NCBI RefSeq assembly: GCF_017352195.1 | Contig: NZ_CP071445.1 | Coordinates: forward strand, 1,922,001 to 1,986,000 | Direction: 5' to 3' | Length of the DNA stretch: 64,000 nucleotides | DNA from: Sedimentibacter sp. zth1 | GTDB lineage: Bacteria; Bacillota; Clostridia; Tissierellales; Sedimentibacteraceae | Shown: positions 27,335 through 35,813 of the stretch, one piece after another | Layout of the letters: the number at the start of each line of letters is the position of its first letter | How positions within the stretch are numbered: the stretch's first letter is position 1 | The notes under the pieces: model-generated | The model's database searches: none | What the model saw: only the letters and a program-made list of their open reading frames with translations | What the model was told of the DNA's origin: nothing | Translations under genes and position numbers: made by a program

Positions 27335-27991
27335 CTATTGATACATCAATGCAAACTCGTATCCTGCATTTATATATTTTTCTAATTCTCTAAAATTACT
27401 TTCTGTAATAATTATCTCTATTTCACTTACAACAGATGAACCAACAAGTCGTTCTGTATCTAAACTTTGGACTTCACGATTAGCATTGTCTTTTACATAG
27501 GCAACTACTGTTTTAAATACATACAATTTATCATCTTTAGAGTTTTTTATTATACTATTTTTATTTTCATCTACCTTTACAGCGTAAATATATATTTCAT
27601 CTTTTCTTCTAATTGTCTCTGGGAATGAATGCAGCCAGTCACCTGGTATTTTCATTATTTTTTCTTCATCATTTAATACAAGTGCTGGTATATCAAAAAA
27701 ATTAGAAACTAATTGCATATTTGCAGGAATAAAGTGTTTTGCTTCCAATCCAACTATATCACTTGCATTAATCACAGGCTTGGAAACTATATTTTCAATT
27801 TCTGTTTTTTGTATACTAAGCATATCTAGTGTTATTTGCGTACCTTTTAATACATCATCTTTTAAAACAACTACCTCTTGATATAAAAACTGTTTTCGAC
27901 CTACGAATTCCCAAAATACAAAAAAAGCAATTGCAACTATAAGTATAACTATTCCTATCGCTTTTTTATGTCTACTATATAATTTACTCAT
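27335..27991 (-). CDS. CpaB/SAF-domain membrane protein
   Basis: 218 aa: one N-terminal membrane helix (about residues 10-28) and an extracellular SAF-type beta-clip domain. The pattern VLKGTQITLDML...GLEAKHFIPANMQL is characteristic of SAF domains in CpaB/FlgA-like proteins. In Gram-negative Tad systems CpaB acts with the secretin; there is no outer membrane or secretin here, so it probably guides the pilus at the membrane or wall. Overlaps the second ParA-like gene by four bases. Confidence 0.75.
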   Translation of the reverse strand: MSKLYSRHKKAIGIVILIVAIAFFVFWEFVGRKQFLYQEVVVLKDDVLKGTQITLDMLSIQKTEIENIVSKPVINASDIVGLEAKHFIPANMQLVSNFFDIPALVLNDEEKIMKIPGDWLHSFPETIRRKDEIYIYAVKVDENKNSIIKNSKDDKLYVFKTVVAYVKDNANREVQSLDTERLVGSSVVSEIEIIITESNFRELEKYINAGYEFALMYQ

Positions 27992-29511
27992 TTTGATAAT
28001 CTCCTAATTTTTTTCTTTTTTCTGTTATGTGATTTTAGCATTTTTAAAGATATAATATTTTCAATTATACTTGAAAATGGTCCGTTTAGTTCTGATTTTA
28101 CAGAAGTATAATTATATGGTATTGTACCTTCATAAACAGCCTTATAAATATCCTTAGAATTAATATATGGGATATAACAGGTTGGAGTAATATCTAAAAA
28201 ACCTAATAATTCTTTCTTATTAACACCTTTACTAAATTTATTTATAACGTATAATATCTTTGTCTTACTCGTTTTTTCGAGTTCTTTTATTTTTTCAAAA
28301 TTAGTTATTGAATTCAATAAATTCGGTACCATTGGGTCAATAATTACAATTATCATACTAAACTGTTCTAAAATATCAGTTATACTGCTATTAAATAATT
28401 TATCTCCTAAATCGATAACATTTATAGATGATTCTTTTGGCAAATACAATAATCTCATCATTTCTTTGCTGTCCCAGTTTTCTATTCTATCTAATGTAGC
28501 ATCTTGAATAATCCAAAAAATATTTTTATTTGTTTGATGTACATAATATTTTGGTGTAATTCTTTCTTCATTATTAATCATGTGTGGTAGTGAACAAAAA
28601 TCGACATATCCATTTATACACAAAGTATTTAAGCCAAGATAATTATAGATATATGGTTTAAGAAGTGGATATTCAATTACTGAAACCTTTACTCTTTCTG
28701 ATAATGCACAAGCAAGATTCATTGTAATAAACGTAGAGCCAGCTCCATTTGAAAGACTTACTACTCCAATATTTCTACAGTTGACAGGTATTAATTTTAT
28801 TGTTTCATTGCTTTTTTTATCAAATATTGAATTTTTCTTATTGCTAGGTGGAAAAATATTATTTTTTATTTTTTCATATTGACAATAAAATTTAGGTATA
28901 CATAATAGCTTGTTTATTTTATCATTTGAGAGTTCTGTTAATACAATCTTGATATCATAATCATTTAAATTCTTAGTTAAAATGCCTATTTCTTCAATCA
29001 TAAGTTCTTCATCGTTATCATAATCAATAATAATATTATTAATTTCTTTTATTAAATTCTTATATATATTTTCACCTAATACATTTTGTAAATTATAATA
29101 TCTTAATGCATCGTTTTCATTTCTTCCGTTTACTAAGAACTTAACAAAATCACTAATTGTATAATTTGACAAGTCATTTCCAAAAAAGCAATTATATAAT
29201 TTTTTATTGTAAAGTTCTTTTGCATAACTATTTCTCTTATCTTCATCAAAAATACAGATTGTATTTAACTCTGTATATTTTTTGTATTTCTCTAAATATT
29301 CTATTGTTATTGGCTCTAATTCGTTGAAATATTCCTGAAAAATTATTGATTTATAATCACTAAGATTATTAATTTGAAGTAATTCTTTTTGATTTTTTAT
29401 GTGGTCAATATGAAATGTATAGCCGCTATTGCAACTGTAATTTTTAAGAGTATTAATTACTTTTGCTACATCCGTAGAAAAGCAAAACAAGAATTTGTAT
29501 ATACTAATCAC
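27988..29511 (-). CDS. CpaE-like ParA/MinD-family protein 2
   Basis: 507 aa and first in the Tad operon. An N-terminal response-regulator-like domain and a helical middle precede a C-terminal P-loop domain with a strongly deviant Walker A, SLSNGAGSTF, which has no Lys. INVIDLGDK and IVIIDPMV follow as the Walker B-like and switch strands. It starts with GTG at 29511 only two bases after GGGGGAA, an unusually tight spacing. Loss of the P-loop Lys suggests a non-hydrolysing scaffold. Pairs with the shorter paralogue three genes on. Confidence 0.6.
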   Translation of the reverse strand: MISIYKFLFCFSTDVAKVINTLKNYSCNSGYTFHIDHIKNQKELLQINNLSDYKSIIFQEYFNELEPITIEYLEKYKKYTELNTICIFDEDKRNSYAKELYNKKLYNCFFGNDLSNYTISDFVKFLVNGRNENDALRYYNLQNVLGENIYKNLIKEINNIIIDYDNDEELMIEEIGILTKNLNDYDIKIVLTELSNDKINKLLCIPKFYCQYEKIKNNIFPPSNKKNSIFDKKSNETIKLIPVNCRNIGVVSLSNGAGSTFITMNLACALSERVKVSVIEYPLLKPYIYNYLGLNTLCINGYVDFCSLPHMINNEERITPKYYVHQTNKNIFWIIQDATLDRIENWDSKEMMRLLYLPKESSINVIDLGDKLFNSSITDILEQFSMIIVIIDPMVPNLLNSITNFEKIKELEKTSKTKILYVINKFSKGVNKKELLGFLDITPTCYIPYINSKDIYKAVYEGTIPYNYTSVKSELNGPFSSIIENIISLKMLKSHNRKKKKIRRLSK

Positions 29512-29585
29512 TTCCCCCGTATTAATAAAGAATTATAAAATATATTACCCCTAATATATTTTAGCATCTTTTTTTAATTACTATT

Positions 29586-29614
29586 ATTATACATATGTTT
29601 ACAATTTTTGGCAA
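29586..29614 (-). promoter_or_regulatory. Promoter of the Tad-type operon
   Basis: TTGCCA (29609-29614), a 17-base spacer and TATAAT (29586-29591) on the minus strand, about 75 bases before the first gene. Confidence 0.6.
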
Positions 29615-29627
29615 GCTTTTTATAATT

Positions 29628-29663
29628 AAAAAAGTAGAGAATTGTAAAATTCACTACTTTTTT
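29628..29663 (-). terminator. Intrinsic terminator after the amidohydrolase
   Basis: AAAAAAGTAG and GAATT pair with AATTC and CTACTTTTTT around a TTAC loop, with T-runs. It lies 13 bases after the stop and just upstream of the Tad operon promoter. Confidence 0.8.
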
Positions 29664-29676
29664 GTGCATAATTTCC

Positions 29677-31290
29677 TTATTTTTCATAAACAATAATTCC
29701 ATCTTTTACTGTCATAATACAGCAAATATCTTTTATCTTTTCCTTTTCTATACTAAATATATCATCTGATAGAACAGCAAAATCTGCTACCTTATCAATC
29801 TCAATACTGCCCTTTATATTTTCTTCATATGAAGCATATGCACAGTTTATTGTATATGCTTTAACCGATTCATCAACTGTCAAGCTTTGCTCTAAATTAA
29901 AACCATTTTGGGGATTACCTTCTAATGATTTCCTTGTAACTGCACAATATATATTTTCGTATGGATTAGGTGTTTCTACAGGGCAATCTGTTCCAAATGT
30001 TATACTTACTCCACCATCGTTTAGTGTCTTCCAATTATAAGAATATTCTGCTCTTTCTCTTCCTACTGTCTTTTCAACAATTTTATAATCTGACGAAATA
30101 AATATAGGTTGAATATATGCTAATATATTATTTTGTATCATTTTATCTAATGCTTGCTTTGATGATATTTGACAATGAACTACACCGTGCCTTACATCAG
30201 AATGCTCAGGATGCTTTGTTTTGGCCTTTATGAAGCTTTCTATAGCCATATCTATAATCTTGTCACCTATTGCATGTATTACCACTGGTACGTCGTTTAT
30301 ATGGCATATTTCAACTATACTATCTAATTCTTGTTGTGTAAATAAAGCTATTCCTGTTTCTTCAGAATTTTCATACACCTCGTTCATAGCAGCTGTTTTG
30401 CCACCCAATGAACCATCTCCCAATAATTTTATAGCATTTATATTGAAGTTTGAAGTACCCTTATATCTATGAAATCCAAAATCAAAATATCTTTTTGCCT
30501 CTTCATAGCTTGTTATTCTACTTTGAACGTTAATTCTAACATTTAATTTCTTCTCTTTTTCAAGTTCTTTATAAACATCTAGCATCTCAAGTCCGCCATT
30601 GTCTTTTGCTAAATCATCTGTATGAACGCTTGTTATACCATAAGAATTTAATTTATTGATAGCCTTAATGACTAATTCCTTTTTATCTTGCCTAGAATAT
30701 TCAGGTATTACTCCGTCTATAAGCTTTGCTGCATTTTCAAATAGTACTCCCGTAGTATCATTGTTTACAACTTCTACAATTCCTCCATCTATAACAGAAC
30801 TTGGTGAAATGTGTGCAGCTAACAATGCCTTTGAGTTACAACTTGTAACATGTAGGCAAGCTCTTCTCAATACAATTGGAATATCAGTAGAAATTTTATC
30901 TAAATCGTATTTTGTAAGCATTCTTCTTTCAGAAAAATTTTCGTGGTTCCATCCATTTCCTATAAGCCATTGATTTTTACTTATTTTGTTATCTATCATA
31001 AATTTTTTGCAAGTGTTTACGATTTCTTCTATTGATCTACAATTTGATAAATTAACTTGATTTAGGCTTTTACCATAAGCTAAAAGATGCAAATGGCTAT
31101 CTATAAAGCCTGGAACAACCGTTTTTTTATTTAAGTCTATAACCTCATCAGCAATATCCACATATTTTTCTATTTGTTCATTTGATCCAACATATTTAAT
31201 TTTATTATTCTCAATAAGCATAGCCTGATATATATCATTATTTTTATTGAATGTATGTATTTTACCATTATAAAAAACTAATTTAGCCAT
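29677..31290 (-). CDS. YtcJ-like amidohydrolase
   Basis: 537-aa metal-dependent hydrolase of the amidohydrolase superfamily. The N-terminal beta-sandwich (NGKIHTF, then VVPGFIDSHLHL) carries the first metal His pair HLH. VIHAIGD and the C-terminal TFGTDCPVETPNP provide the later metal sites. This clade (YtcJ) includes hydrolases of N-substituted formamides, but most members have unknown substrates. The start at 31290 lies six bases after GGAG; an in-frame ATG at 31302 overlaps the stop of the PHP gene (TAATG) and would add MEKK. Second gene of a two-gene operon. Confidence 0.88.
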   Translation of the reverse strand: MAKLVFYNGKIHTFNKNNDIYQAMLIENNKIKYVGSNEQIEKYVDIADEVIDLNKKTVVPGFIDSHLHLLAYGKSLNQVNLSNCRSIEEIVNTCKKFMIDNKISKNQWLIGNGWNHENFSERRMLTKYDLDKISTDIPIVLRRACLHVTSCNSKALLAAHISPSSVIDGGIVEVVNNDTTGVLFENAAKLIDGVIPEYSRQDKKELVIKAINKLNSYGITSVHTDDLAKDNGGLEMLDVYKELEKEKKLNVRINVQSRITSYEEAKRYFDFGFHRYKGTSNFNINAIKLLGDGSLGGKTAAMNEVYENSEETGIALFTQQELDSIVEICHINDVPVVIHAIGDKIIDMAIESFIKAKTKHPEHSDVRHGVVHCQISSKQALDKMIQNNILAYIQPIFISSDYKIVEKTVGRERAEYSYNWKTLNDGGVSITFGTDCPVETPNPYENIYCAVTRKSLEGNPQNGFNLEQSLTVDESVKAYTINCAYASYEENIKGSIEIDKVADFAVLSDDIFSIEKEKIKDICCIMTVKDGIIVYEK

Positions 31291-31301
31291 TTTTTTCTCC
31301 A

Positions 31302-32144
31302 TTATAATAATATTTGTTTAAATCCATCTTTTGTTAATGTTACAACATTTTTAATTTTCATTATTTTCACTAATTCATACATTTGTTTAAAACTACATGT
31401 TAAATTTTCAAAAGAATGTGCATCAGAATTTATTGTTATAGGAATTTCTCTATTATTTATTTCTTCTAATATCCAACTAGATGGATATTGCTCTTTTAAA
31501 AAACCTCTTGCAATTGCGCCCGTATTAATTTCAACAACTGATTTAGTAGTTTGAATTTTATCCAAGCAGCTGCAAACCGCCTCTTTATACCATACATCTT
31601 TTTCATTGAATATCATATTATTTCTATTAGTTTTCTTAACTAAGTCTAAATGTCCTACGACAGTTGGTTCATATTTTCGTACCATTTCACCTAAATAAAA
31701 ATAATAATCATCAATTGCTTTTTTTGCATTACCATTGTATGAAAAATTTATACCATCCATGAATTTTTCATAGCTTGCATCTACTGTCCAAGGTGTCATA
31801 TCTCCAAATCTACCAAGATAATGTATTGAACCAATCCAGTAATCTAATCTGTTTATTAATTCATTTGATACATGATTATATTCTAAATCTACAAAATAGT
31901 CCATTTCCATGCCTAAAAGGACCTCGATTTTTCCTTTGTATTTTATTTTTAGCATGTTTACTTCATTTATATAATCATCAATTTGGTCATCTGCCACAGC
32001 CCACTTAGCCTTAAACGGTAATGGTCCATGCGTAGAAATTCCTATTGTTTTCAAACCTAAGTTTATTGCCTCTAATACCATTTCCTCTGCACTATTTATT
32101 CCATCACAATAATTTGTATGAGTATGAATATTTGAATAATACAT
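31302..32144 (-). CDS. PHP-domain phosphoesterase, HisJ-like (histidinol-phosphatase family)
   Basis: 280 aa. Metal motifs include HTHTNYCDG (His7, His9), STHGPLP, GMEMDYF, the IGSIHYLG strand, VVGHLDLV and the C-terminal NSDAH. The layout matches HisJ-type histidinol phosphatases, which complete histidine synthesis by releasing phosphate from histidinol phosphate. No other his genes are nearby, so the substrate is not certain. It has its own predicted promoter and is coupled to the amidohydrolase downstream. Confidence 0.82.
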   Translation of the reverse strand: MYYSNIHTHTNYCDGINSAEEMVLEAINLGLKTIGISTHGPLPFKAKWAVADDQIDDYINEVNMLKIKYKGKIEVLLGMEMDYFVDLEYNHVSNELINRLDYWIGSIHYLGRFGDMTPWTVDASYEKFMDGINFSYNGNAKKAIDDYYFYLGEMVRKYEPTVVGHLDLVKKTNRNNMIFNEKDVWYKEAVCSCLDKIQTTKSVVEINTGAIARGFLKEQYPSSWILEEINNREIPITINSDAHSFENLTCSFKQMYELVKIMKIKNVVTLTKDGFKQILL

Positions 32145-32184
32145 AGTTCCTCCATTAACATATATTTCATTTTAACTACTTTAG

Positions 32185-32213
32185 ATTATAATATACAAGT
32201 AAAAAATTGTAAA
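32185..32213 (-). promoter_or_regulatory. Promoter of the PHP-amidohydrolase operon
   Basis: TTTACA (32208-32213), a 17-base spacer and TATAAT (32185-32190) on the minus strand, about 40 bases before the start. Confidence 0.6.
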
Positions 32214-32271
32214 GTATTCACTATTAGGATTTATTTACGTATATTGTAATAACAACATTTTGGAGGTGAAT

Positions 32272-32529
32272 ATGAATTATTTATTTAATTCGGATGATAT
32301 ATATGGTAGAGATTCTGATGTAGCTATTTTTGATTATAGTGCACAAACTTCAAATAGTATAATTACTAACAATAAATCCGAATGTGTTGACAAGATTTTT
32401 AAGCAAAGTAGTGGCACTAATTGCTTAAATTATAGTAGATGTCTTCAATACTTTAATACATTACCTTACGAACATTGCAATAATAATGTGCCAGATAAAT
32501 ACTTACTTATTGAAGAAGATAAATATTAA
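32272..32529 (+). CDS. Unknown 85-aa Cys-containing protein
   Basis: Not recognised. The start ATG at 32272 lies five bases after a strong GGAGGTG; the frame is also open from a TTG at 32260, but that overlaps the ribosome site. The protein is polar and has no membrane segment or signal. Four Cys residues are spread through the second half (ECVDK, NCLNY, RCLQY, HCNNN), in a region rich in Asn and Tyr. It has its own terminator and is oriented against both neighbours. Cys/Asn/Tyr-rich short proteins are common among spore-coat components, but this is only a suggestion. Confidence 0.6.
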   Translation: MNYLFNSDDIYGRDSDVAIFDYSAQTSNSIITNNKSECVDKIFKQSSGTNCLNYSRCLQYFNTLPYEHCNNNVPDKYLLIEEDKY

Positions 32530-32535
32530 TAATAA

Positions 32536-32559
32536 AAAACCGTCTTATAAGACGGTTTT
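32536..32559. terminator. Bidirectional intrinsic terminator
   Basis: A 24-base perfect palindrome, AAAACCGTCTTA and its complement, with A/T-runs on both sides. It lies between the convergent 85-aa protein and ferredoxin genes. Confidence 0.85.
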
Positions 32560-32586
32560 CTTTTATCACTACACAAATAATCGTAA

Positions 32587-32757
<171 letters not shown>

Positions 32758-32882
32758 TTAAATTCACCTCCCAAATTAACTAAATCTATTCTACCATTAA
32801 TACTTGATTTTTAAAAGACTTTTTTTTATTTTATCAAATATATTTTGTCTATAATTTACATATTATAAGGCAATAAATATAT

Positions 32883-33767
32883 TTAGTCTTCAAGTTCTTT
32901 AAGTGTTGCTAAATCAGTTCCTTCAGCGTTTATACCTTTTACTACAGCTTCTTCCGTGATAATTAATTCATCACCAGCTATATCCAAAATTTCTTCTGTT
33001 CCATCTTCTTTTTTCATCTTAACTCTAACAGTCTTAAGCAATGGATTTGTATCTAGTACCACACCAAACCCCTTTTCTTCCTTTTGTTCGACTTTGTCAC
33101 CAGCTTGTGGTAATCCTTTTAGGTTTTCTTCATATACTTCATGCTCATAATTCAAACAACACATAAGTCTTGAACAAATACCAGAAATTTTACTAGGATT
33201 TAAAGAAAGCTTTTGTTCTTTAGCCATCTTAATTGAAACAGGATAAAATTCACCTAAAAAGGATGAACAACACATTGGTCTTCCACAAGGTCCAAGTCCA
33301 CCAAGCATTTTAGCTTCATCTCTTACCCCAATTTGTCTAAGTTCTATTCTAGTTCTAAATACTGATGCTAAATCTTTAACTAATTCCCTAAAATCAACTC
33401 TTCCTTCCGCAGTAAAATAAAATATAACTTTATTATTATCAAAAGTGTATTCTATATCCACAAGTTTCATATTTAATTTATGGTCACCAATTTTTTTTAA
33501 GCATATATCAAATGATTCTTGTTCTTTTCTTTTATTATCCTCATTTTTTTGCTTATCATCATTTGTAGCTATCCTTAAAACTTTTTTCAATGGAGAAATT
33601 ATTTCTTCTTCTTTTATTAGTTTTGGACCCGTTACTACTTGACCAAATTCAATTCCTCTAACAGTCTCAACAATAACGCTATCACCTTTTTTTATCCACT
33701 TTTTATCTGGATCAAAAAAATATATTTTACCTGCCGGTTTAAATCTTACTCCAACTACTTTTATCAT
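32883..33767 (-). CDS. ricT: RicT (YaaT), PSP1-domain regulatory iron-sulfur complex protein
   Basis: A 294-aa PSP1-domain protein. The Cys-rich centre, GPCGRPMCCSSF and SGICSRLMCCLNYE, is the hallmark of YaaT/RicT. In B. subtilis RicT forms the Y-complex with RicA and RicF, which carries iron-sulfur clusters and promotes RNase Y-dependent RNA processing, sporulation and competence. It overlaps holB by 4 bases, the B. subtilis gene order. The acidic C-terminal tail is ordinary. Confidence 0.93.
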   Translation of the reverse strand: MIKVVGVRFKPAGKIYFFDPDKKWIKKGDSVIVETVRGIEFGQVVTGPKLIKEEEIISPLKKVLRIATNDDKQKNEDNKRKEQESFDICLKKIGDHKLNMKLVDIEYTFDNNKVIFYFTAEGRVDFRELVKDLASVFRTRIELRQIGVRDEAKMLGGLGPCGRPMCCSSFLGEFYPVSIKMAKEQKLSLNPSKISGICSRLMCCLNYEHEVYEENLKGLPQAGDKVEQKEEKGFGVVLDTNPLLKTVRVKMKKEDGTEEILDIAGDELIITEEAVVKGINAEGTDLATLKELED

Positions 33768-34753
33768 AAATTTACCCCTTTCTGAAGTTTTAGAAGCATG
33801 TTATCTATAATTAATTTATAATTAATATTATTGTTTACATCTACTCTGGTACTCTGTAAATATAATACTATTTTCTCTATTTCACAAGTGTTTAATTTTG
33901 TCGTATATAAATTCAATAATTCCATACAATCACTATTAATTATTAATTCATCAAGTTGATATTTCTTAAAATAAATATCTCTTAATAGTATAATTAATAT
34001 ATCAACAATCTCATCTATATTATCTTTATTTTGTTCAAAGTAATCTTCATAGTTAAATAAAACATTTTTATCCAATGTAACTGTTTTGTCAAATATATTA
34101 AAGACTTCTAATCTTTTTTGTAAAATATCATCAGTTCCAGATGCAATATTTTCAGCCTTTTTCAATACTCCTTTAGAATAATAAGCTATAAGATTAGCCT
34201 TATTTTTATCAAGATTATATTTTTCTCTAATATATCTAGATAATTTTTCTTTTTCTATATATTTAAAGGTTATTATTTGACACCTAGAATAAATTGTAGG
34301 CAACAATAAATTTGAATTTTCTGTTAATAATATTATAACTCTATTGCCCACTGGCTCCTCTAAAGTTTTTAAAAATGTATTGGCAGCTTGCAATGTCATT
34401 CTATCACTGTTCTTAATAATATAAATCTTTTTATCACTTTCATAAGGTTTGATATTTATTGATTCTATAATTTCATCAACATCTTCACGTTTAATATTTT
34501 TTTCTAATGGTGTGAAAACATGTATATCTGGGTGATTAGAAGTATTAACTTTTATACAAGAACTACACTTATCACATGGCTCACCGTTAAAATTTTTGCA
34601 TAATAATGATTTTGCAAAAAGCGTTGCCATATCAAATTTACCAATACCGTCTTTTCCTTCAAAAATATACCCATGAGATACATTATTGTGTTGAATAGAT
34701 TTTATTAGGTATTTTTTTATCTCTTCTTGTCCTATAAATTCACTAAAAAGCAT
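33764..34753 (-). CDS. holB: DNA polymerase III subunit delta'
   Basis: A 329-aa clamp-loader subunit. Its AAA-type domain reads FIGQEEIKKYL, then GKDGIGK (a degenerate P-loop), a zinc module (CDKCSSC after CKNFNGEP), and the delta'-typical NTFLKTLEEP with SRCQ. The start at 34753 follows GGAGGG; a TTG at 34765 overlaps the ribosome site. Lies between darA and ricT as in B. subtilis. Confidence 0.93.
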   Translation of the reverse strand: MLFSEFIGQEEIKKYLIKSIQHNNVSHGYIFEGKDGIGKFDMATLFAKSLLCKNFNGEPCDKCSSCIKVNTSNHPDIHVFTPLEKNIKREDVDEIIESINIKPYESDKKIYIIKNSDRMTLQAANTFLKTLEEPVGNRVIILLTENSNLLLPTIYSRCQIITFKYIEKEKLSRYIREKYNLDKNKANLIAYYSKGVLKKAENIASGTDDILQKRLEVFNIFDKTVTLDKNVLFNYEDYFEQNKDNIDEIVDILIILLRDIYFKKYQLDELIINSDCMELLNLYTTKLNTCEIEKIVLYLQSTRVDVNNNINYKLIIDNMLLKLQKGVNL

Positions 34754-34782
34754 ATAGCCCTCCAATTAATACTTATTAAGAA

Positions 34783-34820
34783 CGCAGATTTAGTTTTTCT
34801 TTATAACTCCTAAATCTGCG
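34783..34820 (-). terminator. Stem-loop between darA and holB, possible partial terminator
   Basis: Eleven-base arms CGCAGATTTAG/CTAAATCTGCG with a 16-base loop, followed on the minus strand by TTCTTAATAAG. The T-run is short, so read-through into holB is likely. Confidence 0.45.
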
Positions 34821-34850
34821 CTGATTTAATTATCTTTAAGTTTAATTTTG

Positions 34851-35183
34851 TTAAATTTTTTCAAATTTATCCACACCTGTTACAAACACTACTGCTCCAC
34901 CAACTGTAACTTCGATAGTATGAGGTAAATATCCTCCTACAGTACAACAAGTACTTGGAGGCATAGCTGCTGTAATTTTTTTCTTTGTCTTGCAAATTTT
35001 TTTAATTACTTCTAAAACATCATCCACTTTTTCTTCTTCAACACCTATTAGAAGTGTTGTATTTCCAGAACTTAAAAATCCACCTGTTGATGCAAGCTTA
35101 GTTGAAGAAAATCCGCTTTCTCTTAAAGATGCTATAAGTTTATTAACGTCATCATTTTGTACAATTGCAATAATCAGCTTCAT
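34851..35183 (-). CDS. darA: Cyclic-di-AMP receptor DarA (YaaQ/PstA)
   Basis: A 110-aa PII-like protein that binds cyclic di-AMP. The sequence MKLIIAIVQNDDVNKL, STGGFLSSGNTTLL and the C-terminal GGAVVFV are characteristic. The family forms trimers with ligand pockets between subunits; the downstream effector is unknown. Lies directly after tmk and before holB, the conserved B. subtilis position. The intervening yaaR gene is missing here. Confidence 0.93.
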   Translation of the reverse strand: MKLIIAIVQNDDVNKLIASLRESGFSSTKLASTGGFLSSGNTTLLIGVEEEKVDDVLEVIKKICKTKKKITAAMPPSTCCTVGGYLPHTIEVTVGGAVVFVTGVDKFEKI

Positions 35184-35198
35184 AGTTATTTCCTCCTA

Positions 35199-35813
35199 TT
35201 AATTTAAATTATCTATAATATTTTTAATTTCATTAAATAACTCGTTTGCTTTCTTATCTGCATTAATTGGTACTATCTCGTCATAATAATTTAATATTTC
35301 TTTATAACCTTCATATACTTCTCTATGAAATGATAACTTTTCGTTTTCTAGTCTATCTGCATTGTTACTAGATAATTTTCTATTCAAAGCTTTTTCAGGG
35401 TCAATATCAAAGAACAAGACTAAGTCCGGTTTTAAGTCATTAGTAGCAAAATCATTTATTAATTTAATTTTATCTATACCTAATTTTCTACCGATTCCTT
35501 GGTATACAATACTTGAATAAACATATCTTTCGCTTATAACAACCTTGCCTTGTTGTAATAAAGGTTTTATTTTTTCAGATACAAGTTGTGCTCTAGATGC
35601 TGCATACAGCAATGCTTCAGTATTATATGACATTTCACTGTTATCATTGTCTAAAATTACATTTCTAATTTTTTCACTGATTTTTGTTCCACCTGGCTCG
35701 CGAGTAAATATTATCTCTCTTCCTTTTTGCTTATAATATTCACCTATCATACTAGCCATTGTACTTTTACCAGATCCATCTGGCCCTTCAAGTACTATAA
35801 AAATTCCTCTCAT
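35199..35813 (-). CDS. tmk: Thymidylate kinase
   Basis: A 204-aa kinase that phosphorylates dTMP to dTDP. P-loop EGPDGSGKST (9-18), DR-like motif FTREPGGT, SERYVYSS segment and FFDIDPEKAL are typical. The start overlaps the stop of the upstream decarboxylase-like gene by 4 bases, so they are coupled. Confidence 0.96.
   Translation of the reverse strand: MRGIFIVLEGPDGSGKSTMASMIGEYYKQKGREIIFTREPGGTKISEKIRNVILDNDNSEMSYNTEALLYAASRAQLVSEKIKPLLQQGKVVISERYVYSSIVYQGIGRKLGIDKIKLINDFATNDLKPDLVLFFDIDPEKALNRKLSSNNADRLENEKLSFHREVYEGYKEILNYYDEIVPINADKKANELFNEIKNIIDNLN

Noticed and set aside
26182-29511. Chromosome or plasmid partition ParA proteins
   Set aside because: No ParB or parS-like gene, deviant P-loops, and a clear Tad-type neighbourhood.
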